DNA of 64,000 nucleotides from Takashimella koratensis. Taxonomy: Eukaryota; Basidiomycota; Tremellomycetes; Trichosporonales; Tetragoniomycetaceae. Location: assembly GCA_003116875.1 (NCBI GenBank), contig BCKT01000003.1, forward strand, positions 1,063,185 through 1,127,184, written 5' to 3'. The notes beneath the pieces were generated by a model. It was not told where the DNA came from. It did no database searches and saw only the letters and a list, made by a program, of their open reading frames with translations. The stretch's first letter is position 1. Each line of letters opens with the position of its first letter. Of this stretch, positions 21,750 to 35,065 are shown piece by piece. Both the position numbers and the translations under genes were made by a program.

Positions 21750-24700
21750 TCACTCCACTTTGATTGCGGCCGACCCTCTAGCCCTCTTCACAGCCGGTGA
21801 CGCTGCACTCTTCTTCCCCGCCGCACTCTTCCCCAACACTCCACCCTCATCCTCCTCGTCCAACTTCTGCAACTCCCGATCTTCTTCGGCTTTAATATCG
21901 CCAGCGAGCTCAAACTTGTTCCGTAGAGTACTGAGCAGCGATTTCTTAACCTCCTTCGCAGTTTGGTCGTCTTTAGCGCCCACACCTTCAGCAGCGGGTC
22001 CACCAACCCCGTCGGCGGTGACTTCTTCGCCACCGACTGCGTCATCAAGCTGCAGTTTGGTAGTTCCGATGCTCAATATATCTTCGTCGATTGAGTCCTT
22101 GGAGATCAATTTGATCACTTCCACGGGTTTCTCTTGCCCCTGCATTCGAGAAAAAAAAACAAATCAAGTCATTTGTCAGTCCAGCACACCTAGACATCAC
22201 ACATCCAAGACGTGACTAGCGCCACTCACGATTCGGTACGCTCGATCCGCTGCTTGCCTGTCGTTGTGCGGGTTGAAATCCTGGTCAAAGATAATCACCA
22301 CCGACGCGGCAGTCAAGTTGATCCTAAATTCAATCGTGTCAGTCAATATCCCAACACCTCGCGTTCCGGCGTCTTGCAGTCAGCCAGGACCCGTACTCAC
22401 CCGACACCACCAGCTTTGGTTGAGAGGAGGAAGACGCTGATCCCGACATCGTCGTTGAACTCGTCGACAAGACCCTGACGCTCGTCTGTCTTGGTCTGCC
22501 CGTCGAGACGGATGTACCGGACGTCCAGGTGGTCGAGCGCAACCTCCAGAATATCGAGGATCATCGTGAACTATTGCGGAAATCAGTCCCTAGTCTCAGA
22601 AAAACCATTCCAGCCTCGATGCAGTCTCCACTCACCTGGGAGAACAACAGCACCCGCTTCTTCTCCTTCTTACATCGTTCCAAGTGCCCCTGCAAAGCGC
22701 GTACTTTCCCACCTTCCAAGAACGCCTTGGGACTAAGCGCAAAGCTCTCCAACCCATCGCTTGTCGAAACAAACTTATGAATCTCAGCATCGCTCATGAT
22801 CTCCAAATCTTCGACCACGTAGTCGTAGTTGGAGTCACACCACTGAGGGAGCATGAGGCATTTGCGTGCGAGGGCTTTCACTTTGGTTGCGTTGTAGTGT
22901 CGGCGGAAGAGAAGAGGGTGGGAAGCCGCTTTACGAAGGTCCATAATGATGTTGGCAGAACTACCGCCAGGTCCTGACACAGCTTGATCCGTCCCGGCTT
23001 TAGCCTTCTTGGCTTTGTTTGCAGCGGCGGTAGTCTTCTTGGGCTTGTCGTCCGCGTCGTCGAGGATTGCATCGGTAATCGCCTCGTCCGACATCTCCTG
23101 GATGACTTTGCGCGACCGTCGGAGCGTCTCTCGGTATAGCCTCGCCTGGTCTGCTGTCATCTCACAATGTTCGACCATTTCAATCTTTGGCGGAAGCGTC
23201 AAGACCTAGGAGTTGGCGTCAGCAGTCTGTCGAAAATGACGGCTTCCCAACCGCCCTTTCGGTTCCACTTAGGTTCCACTTACGTGAGCTTTTCGTCGAC
23301 GCAGGACAAACGGCGTCAACATTGTCCTCGCTCGCGACGTCCTCTGCTGAGAGAGCAAATTGACGTGTCCTTGAGCCTGCACTTTGAAGATGGCACGGAG
23401 GTACGACTCTGCCTCTGTGAAGACATCCTTGTGGATGAACATGAGCAGAGACTAACATTCAAGACTTGTCAGCGCGTTATCTACTTTTGAAGACGGCAAC
23501 ACTTACGACAAGCTCTTGGAGGTTGTTCTGGAGCGGAGTACCAGTGAGTAGCAAACGCCATCGTGGCTTGATCGACAATAGGTCATTGTATCGCTTCGTC
23601 GCAAAGTTCTTGAGCGCATGTCCTTCGTCGTAGATACATGTCTGTGTTATGGAAAAGCGTCAGCATTCTAATCCCCCTCATCTATCTCGACTGAACGTCT
23701 GGAGATCCCCTCAAAACTCACCTCAAACTCGATTTTCTTCCTGAAGAACGACAAATCATCGTTTGACCCGACTTGAGTATACGAAGTCAAAACGACCTCT
23801 AGCTTTCCCGACCTGAACTTGCGTTTGAGGTCATCACGAAGTTCGGCGCGTTCCGCTTGAGAGCCGAAATACGTCTGGACTTCAATATCAGGTGCGAACC
23901 GGTCGAATTCTCGAGTCCAATTCTCCAGGGTCGAGGCGGGGACGAAGATCATGTGAGGGCCCTTGATACCGATCTCTTTCAGGTGAGCGAGGAAAGCAAT
24001 GACTTGGATTGTCTTGCCGAGACCTGATTAAAAGCGAAAAGCCGTATCAGTGCTCATTCTCTTTGTGATTGCTTTCAATTATAATTATAATTGAATATCC
24101 TTCAGCGAGCATTCAGACTCACCCATTTCATCTGCAAGAATGCACCCGATACGTCGGGTGAACAACAGTTTGAGCCAGTTGATCCCAAGCAGCTGATAAT
24201 CCTTGAGCACCGTTCCCTCGCTCAGCAGCCCCGGCTGGGTACGAATATACGACTGGAGGATCTTCTTCTTCTTCACGTCTGTCTCCCTCAGCAACAACTC
24301 CGATACCTTGGCGACATCGATCTTGGCGTCGTTGAGCCCGTCGGATCGTGGGGTCCCCGTCACGCTATCCGAGTTGGACGTGCTCGTTGCCGCACCCTTC
24401 CAGACGGCCAAGGTTGACGCAATCTCATTCGCAATCCCTTCGCATCGGTTCAGGCAATTGTCGATCTGCACGTACCCCTCCATGATCTCAGCATACTGCT
24501 CGAAAAGCTTGTATGAGACGCCCTTGGCTTTGCTAAGTTTGACCCGCACGTCCTCGGGGTCTTCGTACGGCCGGAGTTGGATGATCTTGGCCGCTTGGTC
24601 GTCACTACAGGCTGTACAGGAATTAGCAACGCTCCTCCTAGTAGATGGATGACTCCTCATGCTTCACAGCAAGACTCACCAATCGTACCCGTCAACACCT

Positions 24701-26438
24701 CTGCTGTGGCTTCGTTAAACGCTCTCAGCGCTTCGCCTTCGGCATCCACATCATCCTCGTACCGCCTCTTCTTCCGTTTTGGGGCACCTTCATCTCCTGA
24801 CCAATCTTCGTCGCTTTCATAGTCTGACCCGCCAGCCTCGGACTCGTCGTCATCGTTGTCGTCTCGTTTCTTCTTGGCCATTTTCTCTCGGTGTGCGTAA
24901 ATGGTACTGTTCTCGTTCTTCTTTGGTTTGGGCGGGCGGACGGGGCTGCGTTGAATCACCGGCGAAGAAGATCCGTTCGCAGGTCGAGGAGCGGGGTGGA
25001 TCGCATGTCCCGACGTCCCAGTCATCGGCTTGAACTGGTACTGCTTGTACAACGGCGATGCGGTCGCCTGTGGAGACGAGTGTCCACCTGACGCATTGGT
25101 ATGAGCCGCATTCTCTTGTTTCCGCTTTAGACTGTTTGCTTCTCGCATCGCCTGTTCGTGGTCACTCAGATGCCGGCGCGCGATCAACGTCAACTCAAGC
25201 CGTGACAGATTCGGGTACATCTTGCACAGCTTCGCTAGGAGACTCGACTCTTCTTCGTTGTGCTGAAGTTTCGCCGCCTGGACGAGGGAGGATCTGGACG
25301 AGGTTGAGAAAGAACTGTTCCCTCCGCCTGACATTTGACGGGAGAGACTAGGGCCGGCAGTGATAGGAGTTGAGATGGGGCTCGAGATGGGTTTGACAGG
25401 CGAATCATCGGTGTAGCGCGCTTTGAGGCGAGACAGGGGTTGTGGCGACGATGGAGAGTGGTCAGCGAGGCTGGTACTTGTGGAAGCTGCTCCGTTGGTC
25501 GTAGATCGAGAGGGTGTAGATACGCTGGCGCTCGTGCTGGCCGTTGGGACTTCTTTTCGCTTGATCGCGTTGATCACCGACATGGGCGTGCCTGCTGCTG
25601 CACTCTGTGCTGAAACCGAAGCGTGCCCGTTCTGTCGGTTGACATTGGACGAAGGGATCGAGACACCGCCGCCAACTCGGTGCGATGGAGCTGGGAAGAA
25701 CTTGGACGTCGATGCCGCCGTCGAGGGTCCGCCCACCGAAGCAACAGGCGAAGAGCTTGGTGGGACAAGGACAGAGGGCTCGGGAGACATGTCGGCGCGA
25801 AAACGGGAAGGTGGGGAGATGGAGTCGGCGATACGAGAAGCCCCGCCGTTCTGCCGTTTATCACGCAAGGCGTCGAGTGCGTTCTGGAATAGGAGTGGGA
25901 ACGTCAGTACAGGCAAGCGGCAAGAATTGGGTCTAGCTGGGCTCAATCAAGCAGGTAATCGTTGGAATCGAGGCGGATGGTGAAAGATGGTGGGGAGAAC
26001 AGAGGGTGTTTCTTTGACGATGGCCGATTGCAGAGAGCGGATGGATATGGGTTGCGGCTTGGACATGGGCTTGGATATGGGGGAGAAAGGCAAGTTTTTT
26101 TCACCAATGCCCGTCGACAAAGGGAGATGCGGAGGAGGAGGAAGGGGTGTGTGGGAGAGTTGGGGTTTGAAGGAGGACAAGGCTGCCGCCAGACCCCGAG
26201 GCGGGTGGAGCGGCGGGGCTGGGGGCTGCAGCGACTCGTTTGAGAGTGTAGGAGGGGACAAGTGGGTAGATTTGGAGGCTGAGAGGCTGGAGAGTGTTAT
26301 GAGAGGACGAGAGGGCCGGTCACATCTCGCGATGGCGTTGATCGAACAAGTGGAAACAGGCGGAGGTGGACCAAGGCAAGAGGAGGACATGAAACTAACC
26401 TTGCGCTTTTGCGCTGCGATCGCGTCTGCGCTAGACAT
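21750..26438 (-). CDS. FUN30: SNF2-family chromatin remodeller, Fun30/SMARCAD1 type
   Basis: Ten exons in transcript order (26438-26400, 25883-24680, 24611-24123, 24023-23722, 23641-23507, 23451-23284, 23205-22636, 22570-22401, 22323-22230, 22139-21750) give 1186 residues. The enzyme is an ATP-driven nucleosome remodeller linked to silencing and DNA end resection. A Ser/Pro-rich N-terminus leads to a CUE-like ubiquitin-binding helix pair ([20 protein letters not shown]). The helicase motifs are [25 protein letters not shown] (Walker A, about residues 574-582), DEGH (683-686), [29 protein letters not shown] and the terminal DRAYRIGQ. The first intron is long (about 516 nt), separating a 13-codon first exon. 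The tail is acidic then basic, probably a nuclear localisation signal. Confidence 0.93.
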
Positions 26439-27127
26439 GGCGGTGTGACTAATTGGACAGAGACGAACAAGTGTAGGCAAGTGACAAGGCGGATCGAGTC
26501 GGTCGATGGAGGAGGGTAGGCGAATCAGATGGTAGGTGGTAGGATGAGAAGCGAGTGAGGATCGTAGATGGATGAATGGATGGATGGATGGATGGATCAA
26601 CAAAAATAAAGTAATTTTTTACGCGACCCCACTCAGAGTAAGTGACTTTACTCGGACGCGCCTGGAATCATGTCATTTCACAATCTCACACCCCTGAGTC
26701 TGACTCTATCCTGGCCAAGCCACCGAGCCATTCAATGCATCAGCACCTAGTAGGGCTCACGCACTGGACTTCAGGAATGCTTTTGATCTTTGCACATGAG
26801 TGAGTCCCAGCTTGGAACTCGCTGGCCTGCCTTTATTCTTCACCACCCGGTAATCAACAGCTGGTACAGCACTTGCCGTATCTATGAATCGCATTCCAGC
26901 ATTTCTTGACTTCCTACAAACAACCTCATAGACAGGCAACAAAAACACAAGACTAGTACAATCGCAAGCGCCAGCCAACTTGCTCGCGCCGCTCTTCTTC
27001 ACCAAGCTGTACATAGGGGTATTACAATATCAATCTTCAGACAAAGCAAGAACTCCTCAGAACTGCCGATCCTACGTCTCTCCTTTTCGTCTTTCTCATA
27101 TCGCCGTCAACGGCGCAAGCGTCAAGG
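26439..27127. other. Intergenic between KAR9 3' end and FUN30 start
   Basis: A tetranucleotide ATGG repeat lies at about 26566-26597 in the presumed FUN30 promoter. The remainder, including 26750-27015, has an open minus-strand frame of 86 codons with no recognisable features. No gene is called. Confidence 0.5.
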
Positions 27128-29834
27128 CTATCGGACCACCTTGGACTGGAGGTACGACGAAAGATCTTGCCAAGCTAGAATACGAGTCAGCATCATTCCT
27201 CTCCTGGCACTTCAGCTTCCTTGTAGGCGGGACTTGGGGCAGGCGGGACTTGGGGCAAGCCGCGACGCCTCGCCATAGAGTCATGACTCACCTCCACCTG
27301 TTCGGACCATACACTTTGTCCTGGCAGCTCTTGCCGGGTCCCCGAACCTGCCTGCGAGCTCTAACAGTTTCACACTTGTGCTCTTCTCTCCCGCTCCAAA
27401 CACAAACTCTCCTTTCCACTGATCGTCGGCCTTCATCCTCTGCGTCTTCCTCAGTGGCGGGTCTACACGAGCGACAAATCCAATGAACCCTGTTTCATCT
27501 AGCGCACGCTGGACTTCTTGATCGAGCAAGTCGTATTTGCTCGGTTCGAAGGGTTTGAGAGCCGCAGAGGATTGGCCGATGAGAGTAGCTGTGGGGCCCG
27601 CGAAGCCACCTGCCGAGGACATGGAGAGGCGTGAGGATGGGCGGGAGGGCCGTTGTTGTTGCGGTGGCGTAGGTGTCACGGATCGGTATGATGATGGAGG
27701 TGCACCAAGCGAGACACGGTTGGCTCGCCCCGAGATGGATCGAGGGGTTTGCACACCCATTGGCGTGCCGCGGAGACTCGGGATGCGAGAGGACGAGACG
27801 GGGATCCCGGAAGACGGCGCTGACGGTGTAGGGCTGGACAGATCTCGACGCCCCAAAGCCGCTGCCGAGCCGAGCCCCTGAGAGCTCAGCCGCTTGCTCA
27901 CGGGTGTCACAGGTCCCGACCCGGGCGAAGGAATCGCCACGGGGACGTAGGTGAGCTTGTCAAGGGGTTTTGTGGACACGTTCCATCTTGGCTTATCGTT
28001 GGGTGACTTGGCTGTGTTCGCCGAGGTTACAGAGGGGGTCTTGGACGGCTGCCTCCTTATCGATCGGTACATCTCTGGCGTCAAGTTGTTGCTGCTCCCT
28101 CCCCTAGCGTTCACCGATGGCGCCGCCCACGCGTTCGACCTGCCTACCGAGGCTGACGAGACGGACGAGCCTGAGCCCGGTCCACCTCGGCGGAGGGTGC
28201 CAACTCCCTTGCCCTCGATCGGGTACGATGGGCGGATCCCGCCAAACTCGAACAAGTCGTCTGGGTCATCGTAGCCTGGTGTAGGGTCGGCAAGAACCTC
28301 GACCTCGTGCTCCTCGGCCTGCGGCTCGTGTTGCGAGATGACAAGGTGGATCTTGGCATCGAGTTGGGAAAGCTGTTTCTGCATCGTCGACCATTTGGCA
28401 GTCATATCGCTCAGCCGACGGAGAGTCTCGCCGTTCTTGGTCGTCCGCTCCGATACGCTCTTCTCCATCATGGTCAGAATCTTGTCCACGCTAGGGATAT
28501 ATGTGCTGCAGATGGGTCAACAAAAGATTCATGTTACAAAGATATAGACGTGACACTCACGCTTTGAGCCGGCTGTGACTGCCTGCCAATGTCTTCAGGT
28601 GCTCAATGCTAAGCAAGTCGTCGATAGCTGACAATGGAATCGGCGAAGCCGAGGACAAGATGCGCCCGACGTATTGCTACGTTGTGTTAGCTTGCACTCC
28701 GGATGTTATAGCCACTCACTGTGCATTCGAGCAGACTGGTCTGTAGCGAGTCCATCATTCCTTCCGCCTGTTCAGCCGTCCTATATCGATATCAGTTTTC
28801 GTTCGAATGAGATCAAGCTGCACTATTGCCGTACTCACGTCCTGAACCTAACAAGCCAGGCATCCTCCTTCATCTCCTCTTTGAGCAGGGCATACTGAGC
28901 GGAAGCCTTGCTCCAATCCCTTTTGAGATCCTCGATCGCATCAAGCACGACCCGGTCGACATCTTTCCCGTCGGCCACCGTCTTCTGCATCGCCTCAACC
29001 TTGCTTGCGAGCGCGGGGACGACGCGGTCAGTGTCGCGCAACAAACCGTCGAGCCGAGTCGCGGGCGTAGGGGGGAGGAGGTTGAAAGGTTGCTCAGTGT
29101 TGGACGCGACGGCGTGACGGAGCTCTTCAATCTCGTAGATCTTGTTAAGAAGGCTCGTGACGTCGCCCGAGAGCGAGTCGATGTCGCTGATCATTCGCCT
29201 GAAAGCAAGGTCAGCACATGTCTTCAAGCCGTATCTGGCGGTCACAGTGTTTATTGTCGTGCAGCACTCACGTCGTCTCGGGACTGTCGCCGAGGTCAAT
29301 ACCGAGTCCGTTAGACGGCTTGGGGCGGAGGTTCATCATCGACTGTTGACGCAACGGCGACCTTGGCGGAGGCTTGGGCTTGTTTCCGACGTTGTTTGCG
29401 CTAGTATTGTTGGTAGCGGTGTGTTGGTTGGTCGACGACGTCACGGAGAGGTTATCTCCAGAGGGGAGAGACGAGTCGAAGGAGACTGGGGACGGAGATT
29501 TGATTGACGACCCGGAAGTCTGCGAAGCCCAATCTGACGCTGGAGGAGGGGGAGGGAGGGGCTTGTTCTCGTAGTGCTCCTGCAGCTGGAAGTGTGGGTG
29601 TGACTTGGAGTGGGAGAGGGTGTGGACCTGGAGGTGTGGGACCGAGTGGGAGTGGGGTGGTCGAGGAGCCGAGAACTGGGTCTGGGATTGGGACTGGGAG
29701 AGGTAGTGTCCCGGAGCAGGGTGGGACTGCTGTCGATGCAGTTGAGGAGTTGGGTGTTTCGGGGCAGTATCGTCCTCGAGACTGAGGTTGGCGAGAACAG
29801 GGAAGATATTATACGAGTGGGGAGGAATCGTCAT
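27128..29834 (-). CDS. KAR9: Kar9-family spindle-positioning protein with C-terminal GAS2 segment
   Basis: Exons in transcript order are 29834-29272, 29198-28839, 28780-28720, 28676-28561, 28505-27292 and 27174-27128, totalling 2361 nt (786 residues). Kar9 links Bim1/EB1 at microtubule plus ends to actin-based transport to orient the spindle. The N-terminus is Ser/Pro/His-rich with a PPPP stretch. The conserved helical Kar9 region includes DIDSLSGDVTSLLNKIYEIE, LSIEHLKTLAGSHSRLKATY and TKNGETLRRLSDM. A long Ser/Arg/Pro-rich tail has SRIP motifs of the EB1-binding SxIP type. The last two exons join KCMVRTGGG to AWQDLSSYLQ, a GAS2 microtubule-binding signature, at the extreme C-terminus. The start at 29834 is the first ATG; upstream in-frame codons lack one nearby. 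Confidence 0.85.
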
Positions 29835-30813
29835 GATGGGCAAGCGGAGGTGGTCCTCTTTTGTTGTTGCCACAGGGTGGAGGGGTTGGGGGTGCGTGCG
29901 GCTGCGGCGCTGGCTCGGGTGGTGATGCTGCCTTTGACCCGACGCGTTTCAGGATGGGTTCAGGTGGTTTAGAGATGACGATGAGATGGGGGTCTGTGCG
30001 ACGGGTGCAAGGTCGTGATGGTGATCAAGTTGTAGTGGTGGTGTTGATGGTGATGATGAGGTGTCGAGTGGGGGGGGTCACAACCTCATGGTCTGAAATT
30101 CTCCCATCCCTCTTTGCCGAGCGAGCATTCACGGCGCACGGCGGGTGACTCCTGAATCCTGGGTCCTATCGGTGGTGTTGGTGGTGTTGGTGTTGGTGGT
30201 GGTGGTAGCCGTGGTGGATGGTATCGTTTGAATTGAATCGCAACGTTGGCTGAATGAATATGGTTTTGGCTCGCCTCCCATTCAAAGACGCGGCTATCAA
30301 TTGATCATGAATATATCCCTTGTCCCATCCATTGGTCTCTCCCATTCACCGTGGCTGCTGGTGCTGGCGTTGTACAAACGACCTGGCTGGACACGACTAC
30401 ACGCTACTCGTCTGTATTCTGCATTCAGGCACTCTGATATGCAGCGCAAAGCCAAGCAGGGATAGGTCTCTCTGACCCCACCAGCAGAGGCAGACGACGA
30501 CGCTCGTGGCCCGTATTTCCCGAAGGGAAGAGAAACGAGCCGCCAGGCATGTGAGCAGCAGCCGAGGGAGTAGTCGGGACGCTTCTTTTACGTACAATCA
30601 TTACCCTCGGGAGGTAATCTACAACACCTCCGAGATACCAGGACTCTTGACTCCAGCTGAATCGTTATCGGTTCTCGACACAACCAGAGATACATTATGG
30701 AGATCGTTCGTGGTGCCATGACCACGTTTTCACCCGGCAGATATTACCACCCAACAAGTTTCACTTGAACGCCACCCACTATGTAACAATCTACGCCTAT
30801 ATCTTTGCTGCGT
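29835..30813. other. Intergenic, KAR9 promoter and VPS18 3' side
   Basis: No gene seen. A GGTGTT/GGT repeat at about 30171-30207 and other GTGGTGATG-type runs near 30020-30060 lie upstream of KAR9. Confidence 0.5.
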
Positions 30814-33800
30814 TCACAAGGCCCAGTCCCCCTTATCCTCGTTCTCCGCTATGAACGGCTTGTCCAAACCCACTACGACCCCTTCACACAACGGACACGA
30901 GCCCGCAACGAGCGCGTCCAATTCCTTCCTACTTGCTTCTGCCCTTGCCTCGTCCTTCTCCCTCTCTCTCTTCGTCTTCGGCTGCTGGGCCGCTTTCCTC
31001 GCTCCTACGCCTACACCCGCGACCGCTCCTGCGCCTGCCCCGACGGCCGTGATGGCTTGGACAAGGGCGTCGGGGACGATGAGTTCCCGCAGCTTGTCGC
31101 CAGCCGCAACGAGCTTGTTCCGGCCCGTCACGCCAAGGAGGAAGTCGGTCGCTGCGGACCCCGAGGTGATCGGTGCAGCGGCGCGAGAGGCTGCAGCTCG
31201 TGGTGTCCCAGGTCGAGAAGGGAGTGGGGAGATGGCAGAGGACGAGAGAAGGGCGCGGCCGGTCAAAGCACCATCGGTCGAACCAGCCATGAGCTCGTTC
31301 TGGAGGTGCAAAATCCGTCGAAGCGAAGGGGCCGGTAAGAACTCGGTTGCCTGAATCGTAACGTCAGCATAATGTCCCCTTCATCCTTTTTTTCGCCACC
31401 TCGAACATCGGTGTAAACATACCATGGAGATGAGGCAGTCGGCATGGAAGACATGTTGACACGGGAAGACATAAAACTGCCTCGTAACCAACGCCACCCC
31501 GCACTTCCAACACTTATCCGCTGCTTCAACCGTGACGAACCGATTCGAGAGAGCTTCGATATCTCGTTTAATCGATTCTGCCGAAGCCGTCGCTTCGTCC
31601 ATCTCCACTTTAAGCTCCTCGATACGTGCGCTATAGTTCTCTAGCGCTGTGCAGATCTCAGCCTTGAAGTCGTCAATCACCACAAAGTCGGGGAAGAACG
31701 GCAGGATGTCTTCGATCTTGACGAGGTCGGTAGATTCAAGGAAAGTCATTGCGCTGTATCCGTTTTTGTCAGTCAAAACTCTCTCTAAAAGCCTAACCTC
31801 GAACCCAGCCTGTGCTTACCTCTTGATATCCTTCTTCTCCTCGACGACATATCTTGCGATCTTGAGCCACAGTTTCTTCCTTAACAAATCATCATCCTCT
31901 GGCTTGTCCGCATTCGTCTTTGCCAACTCCAGATCTCCCTTCTCTAGTGCGAGGTCGACGCTGCACTCGTACAGGCCCATCTTGGAGTAGATATGGACAC
32001 ACGGCTGGACTCTGCCTCGCTGTTTACATAGGCGGAGGGCGTAGTCGAGGTCGTAGTATGGGCGCTCGGTCATCGGGTCGTCAGGGCAAGATGAGAGGAA
32101 ACGAAGCAAGGGCCCGTCGTCGGGGTCCGCATCGGCAGCGTAGAAGGTCAAGAGGAGGTTGTAGATGGTCGCATCGGTCGAACCTTGCTGGTAAACCACG
32201 TGAGAAAGGTACCGCACCGCCTGATTAGAAGCGAGCGGAACGCCTTGTTGAAGCAATAGCGCCGGGATGAGGCGACGAGGCGAAAGGGAGGATTGACGAA
32301 GCCATGAGTCGACTGTCTCTTTCGGGGAGTGCCGCATGAGGATTGAAGCGAAGCGGTAGTAGAGATCGAGTGACCGCTGAGATCGTGTCAGCATGGGATA
32401 TCGTACGTCAATCTTGTACTCACCTGGCGGTTGAGTGTATCCACTGCTTTGAGCCACTGCTCTTCAGACACGTAGTGTTCGATGACATTGGCGTAGTCCT
32501 TGTTCAAGTTTGCAAAGAACAAGTACAGGTCTGTCCGCCCGTGACTCAGCACGAGCTCATAAACAACTTTCGGATCCAAGTCATTCTAATCCATGTCAGC
32601 GTTGACCTCCCTTCTCCGGTTTCTTTCTCTTCTCCCTTCCAGCCCCGACTCCAACTCACCTTGAACTCTTCCATGAAATTCCTCAAATCACTCTCCGTCA
32701 TCTGTTTCTCAATCGTAAGACTCTCCACATCCGAAGTCGCACTTTCGGCCGCGATAACGTCTTCGAGAGTATTGCATTTACTTAGGTAGATCTCGACCAG
32801 CCAAGTAGCCAGCATCATCCTCTGTGTGAGGTCTCTCCGATCGAGTCGGTCGAGTCGGCCAGCGAGGTAGAGGCGGAGAGCGTCGCGTTCATCGGCGTCG
32901 ACAAAACGGAGGGTAACGTATTCAAAGCTTCGACTGGATTTGGCATAGCATTGAGCGGCAGGGATGAATTTACCTTCGTCGAAAAGTGTATCTCCTTGGC
33001 GTGACAGCACGACGTCTTTCTGAGCCGGTGTCTACGTTACTTTGTTAGCATCCAAACCCCAAGTCATCTTGCTTCCGTAACCCTCACTACTCACACTGGC
33101 AAACTTCAGAGCATCCTCGAAAAGACCCTTTTCCAACTTTGCTCTCCAAACATCCCTATCCTCCTTGTTCACAACGATCTCCAAAATCGACCGATCCGTA
33201 TATATCCAGAACGTCCGTGAAACCGGATCAGCCGCAAGCCCTAGCGGTTTCTCGTCGTGTCCCTGTTTCGCGTCAGATAACATCTCTCACGTCTGACCAC
33301 CGAGAGCAGAGAACATACCAGAGGCAGTGCTTCCGACCAAACCACCTTCTCCGTTTCTCGCGCAACGGCGATAACGTGGTCGGCGTAGAGCAAGATCCAG
33401 TGCCATTGGGATATCGCGATGGACAGGGGTATTGGTCCCGTCCGTGGCGTCTCAGGTGCTCGGTTGAACGTAGGTGAAAGTGAGGTGGACGTTGATGGGT
33501 ACGGCAGAAGAGAAGTCTTCTCTAGTATCTCGTTTGCGTGTGATGTTGCCAGGTTCGAGTGATACAGACCGGGGGCTGGTGAGGAAGAGTCACACCCAGA
33601 TGTCAACGACTGGTTTTGCATAGAAAAAGTCTGAAGAACTCACCTGTCAGCCACGCGAGTGAGGATGGTGGTGGGAGGGTTGACGCAGACTGGCCGTCAA
33701 TGGTTGGGAGGTACGTTCGAAGCTCGGACACTGGTGGGTCGCCTGGAAGCTCTTGGAACTCTGAAATCCACTATATCAATAATGATCTCTTGACCCCCGA

Positions 33801-35065
33801 TCGAACACAAGAAAGGCTTTCACTCACTTGGCGGGCTATCCCTGGCAGACCGGAACACTTCCTCCGGCCATCCTCCACCCTTTCCCCCAGCAACGGTTGT
33901 CGACACGCCTGCCTGAACCTCGTACAGCCTCTCCTTGGTAGTGAACACCACCCAAGCGCGTTTATCCTTCCTCGCGCTCTTACTTGTTGCCGATCCCACC
34001 CCCCAGAAGCCGTAAGATACTCCCGTGATGGGTTGGTTCTCGGGGACCTGGTAGACTGTCTGCAAGTCTCGCTCGAGGGATTTGCCGAGGTTGACGGATT
34101 TGAAGATATCGTCTTGTGGTGGGAGAGGGAGGGAGAGAATCGAGCCTGATTGACAGCCGAGGAGCACGTCGGTGGAAGGTGGAGTGACCATATCACCCTT
34201 GCCTATAGTCTCTCCGCTCGTGGCGTCGGTCGAGGCGGTCCCGGAGATAGGCGACCAGCCGACAGCCGTGACTGTCTGTCGTATCCGCAACGGCCTGGGT
34301 CGACGCGACTGCACCGCCGGGTTCCCAGGGCTGATAGCCAGATAAAACGCGTCTCCGGAGCTTGTGGTGATTATCAGGTGTCGAGCAGTGGGATCAGCGA
34401 ACAGTTTCTGAATGACAGGCGTGTTCTCTCGGGAAGAATACTGTTGGGCCGACGCCTTGTCGTTCGCCGGACGAGGGAGGTCGACAGTCACGAGTTCTTC
34501 GGGCTTGTTGAGGTCGATGATGACGACCGAGAGAGGGTAGGTGGCCAGAAACAGGATGTTATTGGCTGTGGTCAAGTGGAGGATTGCGGAGGGTGGGGAG
34601 TATTGGACGAGCGAGAGGGAGAATAAGGGTGGAAGCGAGGTAGCGGTTCGAGATGATGGGATGAAGCCGGTCTCGAGCTGTGGAAGGGATGGACCAGGAT
34701 AGTCAGCGATGTTGAAGCTAGTGTCATTGTGATAGCTGTATCGTATTCGATCATCATCAGCTTAGAAGCTGAACTCACAGCCTGCACCATGACAGCCTCT
34801 GCCGGATCACCTGCATCCTCCTCGCCTTCGTCCGGCTTAAACCCTTCATACTCGACCTCGTCGAACCCGCCTCTCGATCCGCCAACATAGGGACTATCCC
34901 GTTGTCCGCCGGCTGAGCGGTACGCACCTCCCGACGGTCCTGCCGAGTGCTCGACGACTATGAGGTCAGAGGAGAAAGGAGAAGTGATGCGTGGTTAGTA
35001 TCTCGGTTATGAAGCTTGCCAAGGAATAGGAGGTAGAGGTACGTACAGTCGTCGAGCATGGACAT
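30814..35065 (-). CDS. VPS18: HOPS/CORVET core subunit Vps18 (Pep3)
   Basis: Eleven exons in transcript order (35065-35047, 34957-34779, 34677-33828, 33760-33644, 33575-33319, 33262-33095, 33031-32660, 32585-32424, 32376-31820, 31753-31423, 31350-30814) give 1182 residues. Vps18 is a core of the vacuole and endosome tethers that act with Rab7 and Rab5. The N-terminal half is a beta-propeller (for example ANNILFLATYPLSVVIIDL and HLIITTSSGDAFYLA). The second half is a helical solenoid with GDTLFDEGKFIPAAQCYAKS, VEIYLSKCN and DYALRLCKQRGRVQPCVHIY. The C-terminal RING-like element has CWKCG, PCQHVFHADCL and CPLC. A 115-residue Ala-rich insert lies between its second and last cysteine pairs. The first exon is only 19 nt. 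Confidence 0.92.

Noticed and set aside
26757..27014. 86-codon minus-strand frame between KAR9 and FUN30
   Set aside because: No motif, no convincing splice partners, and a position consistent with the KAR9 3' UTR or the FUN30 promoter.
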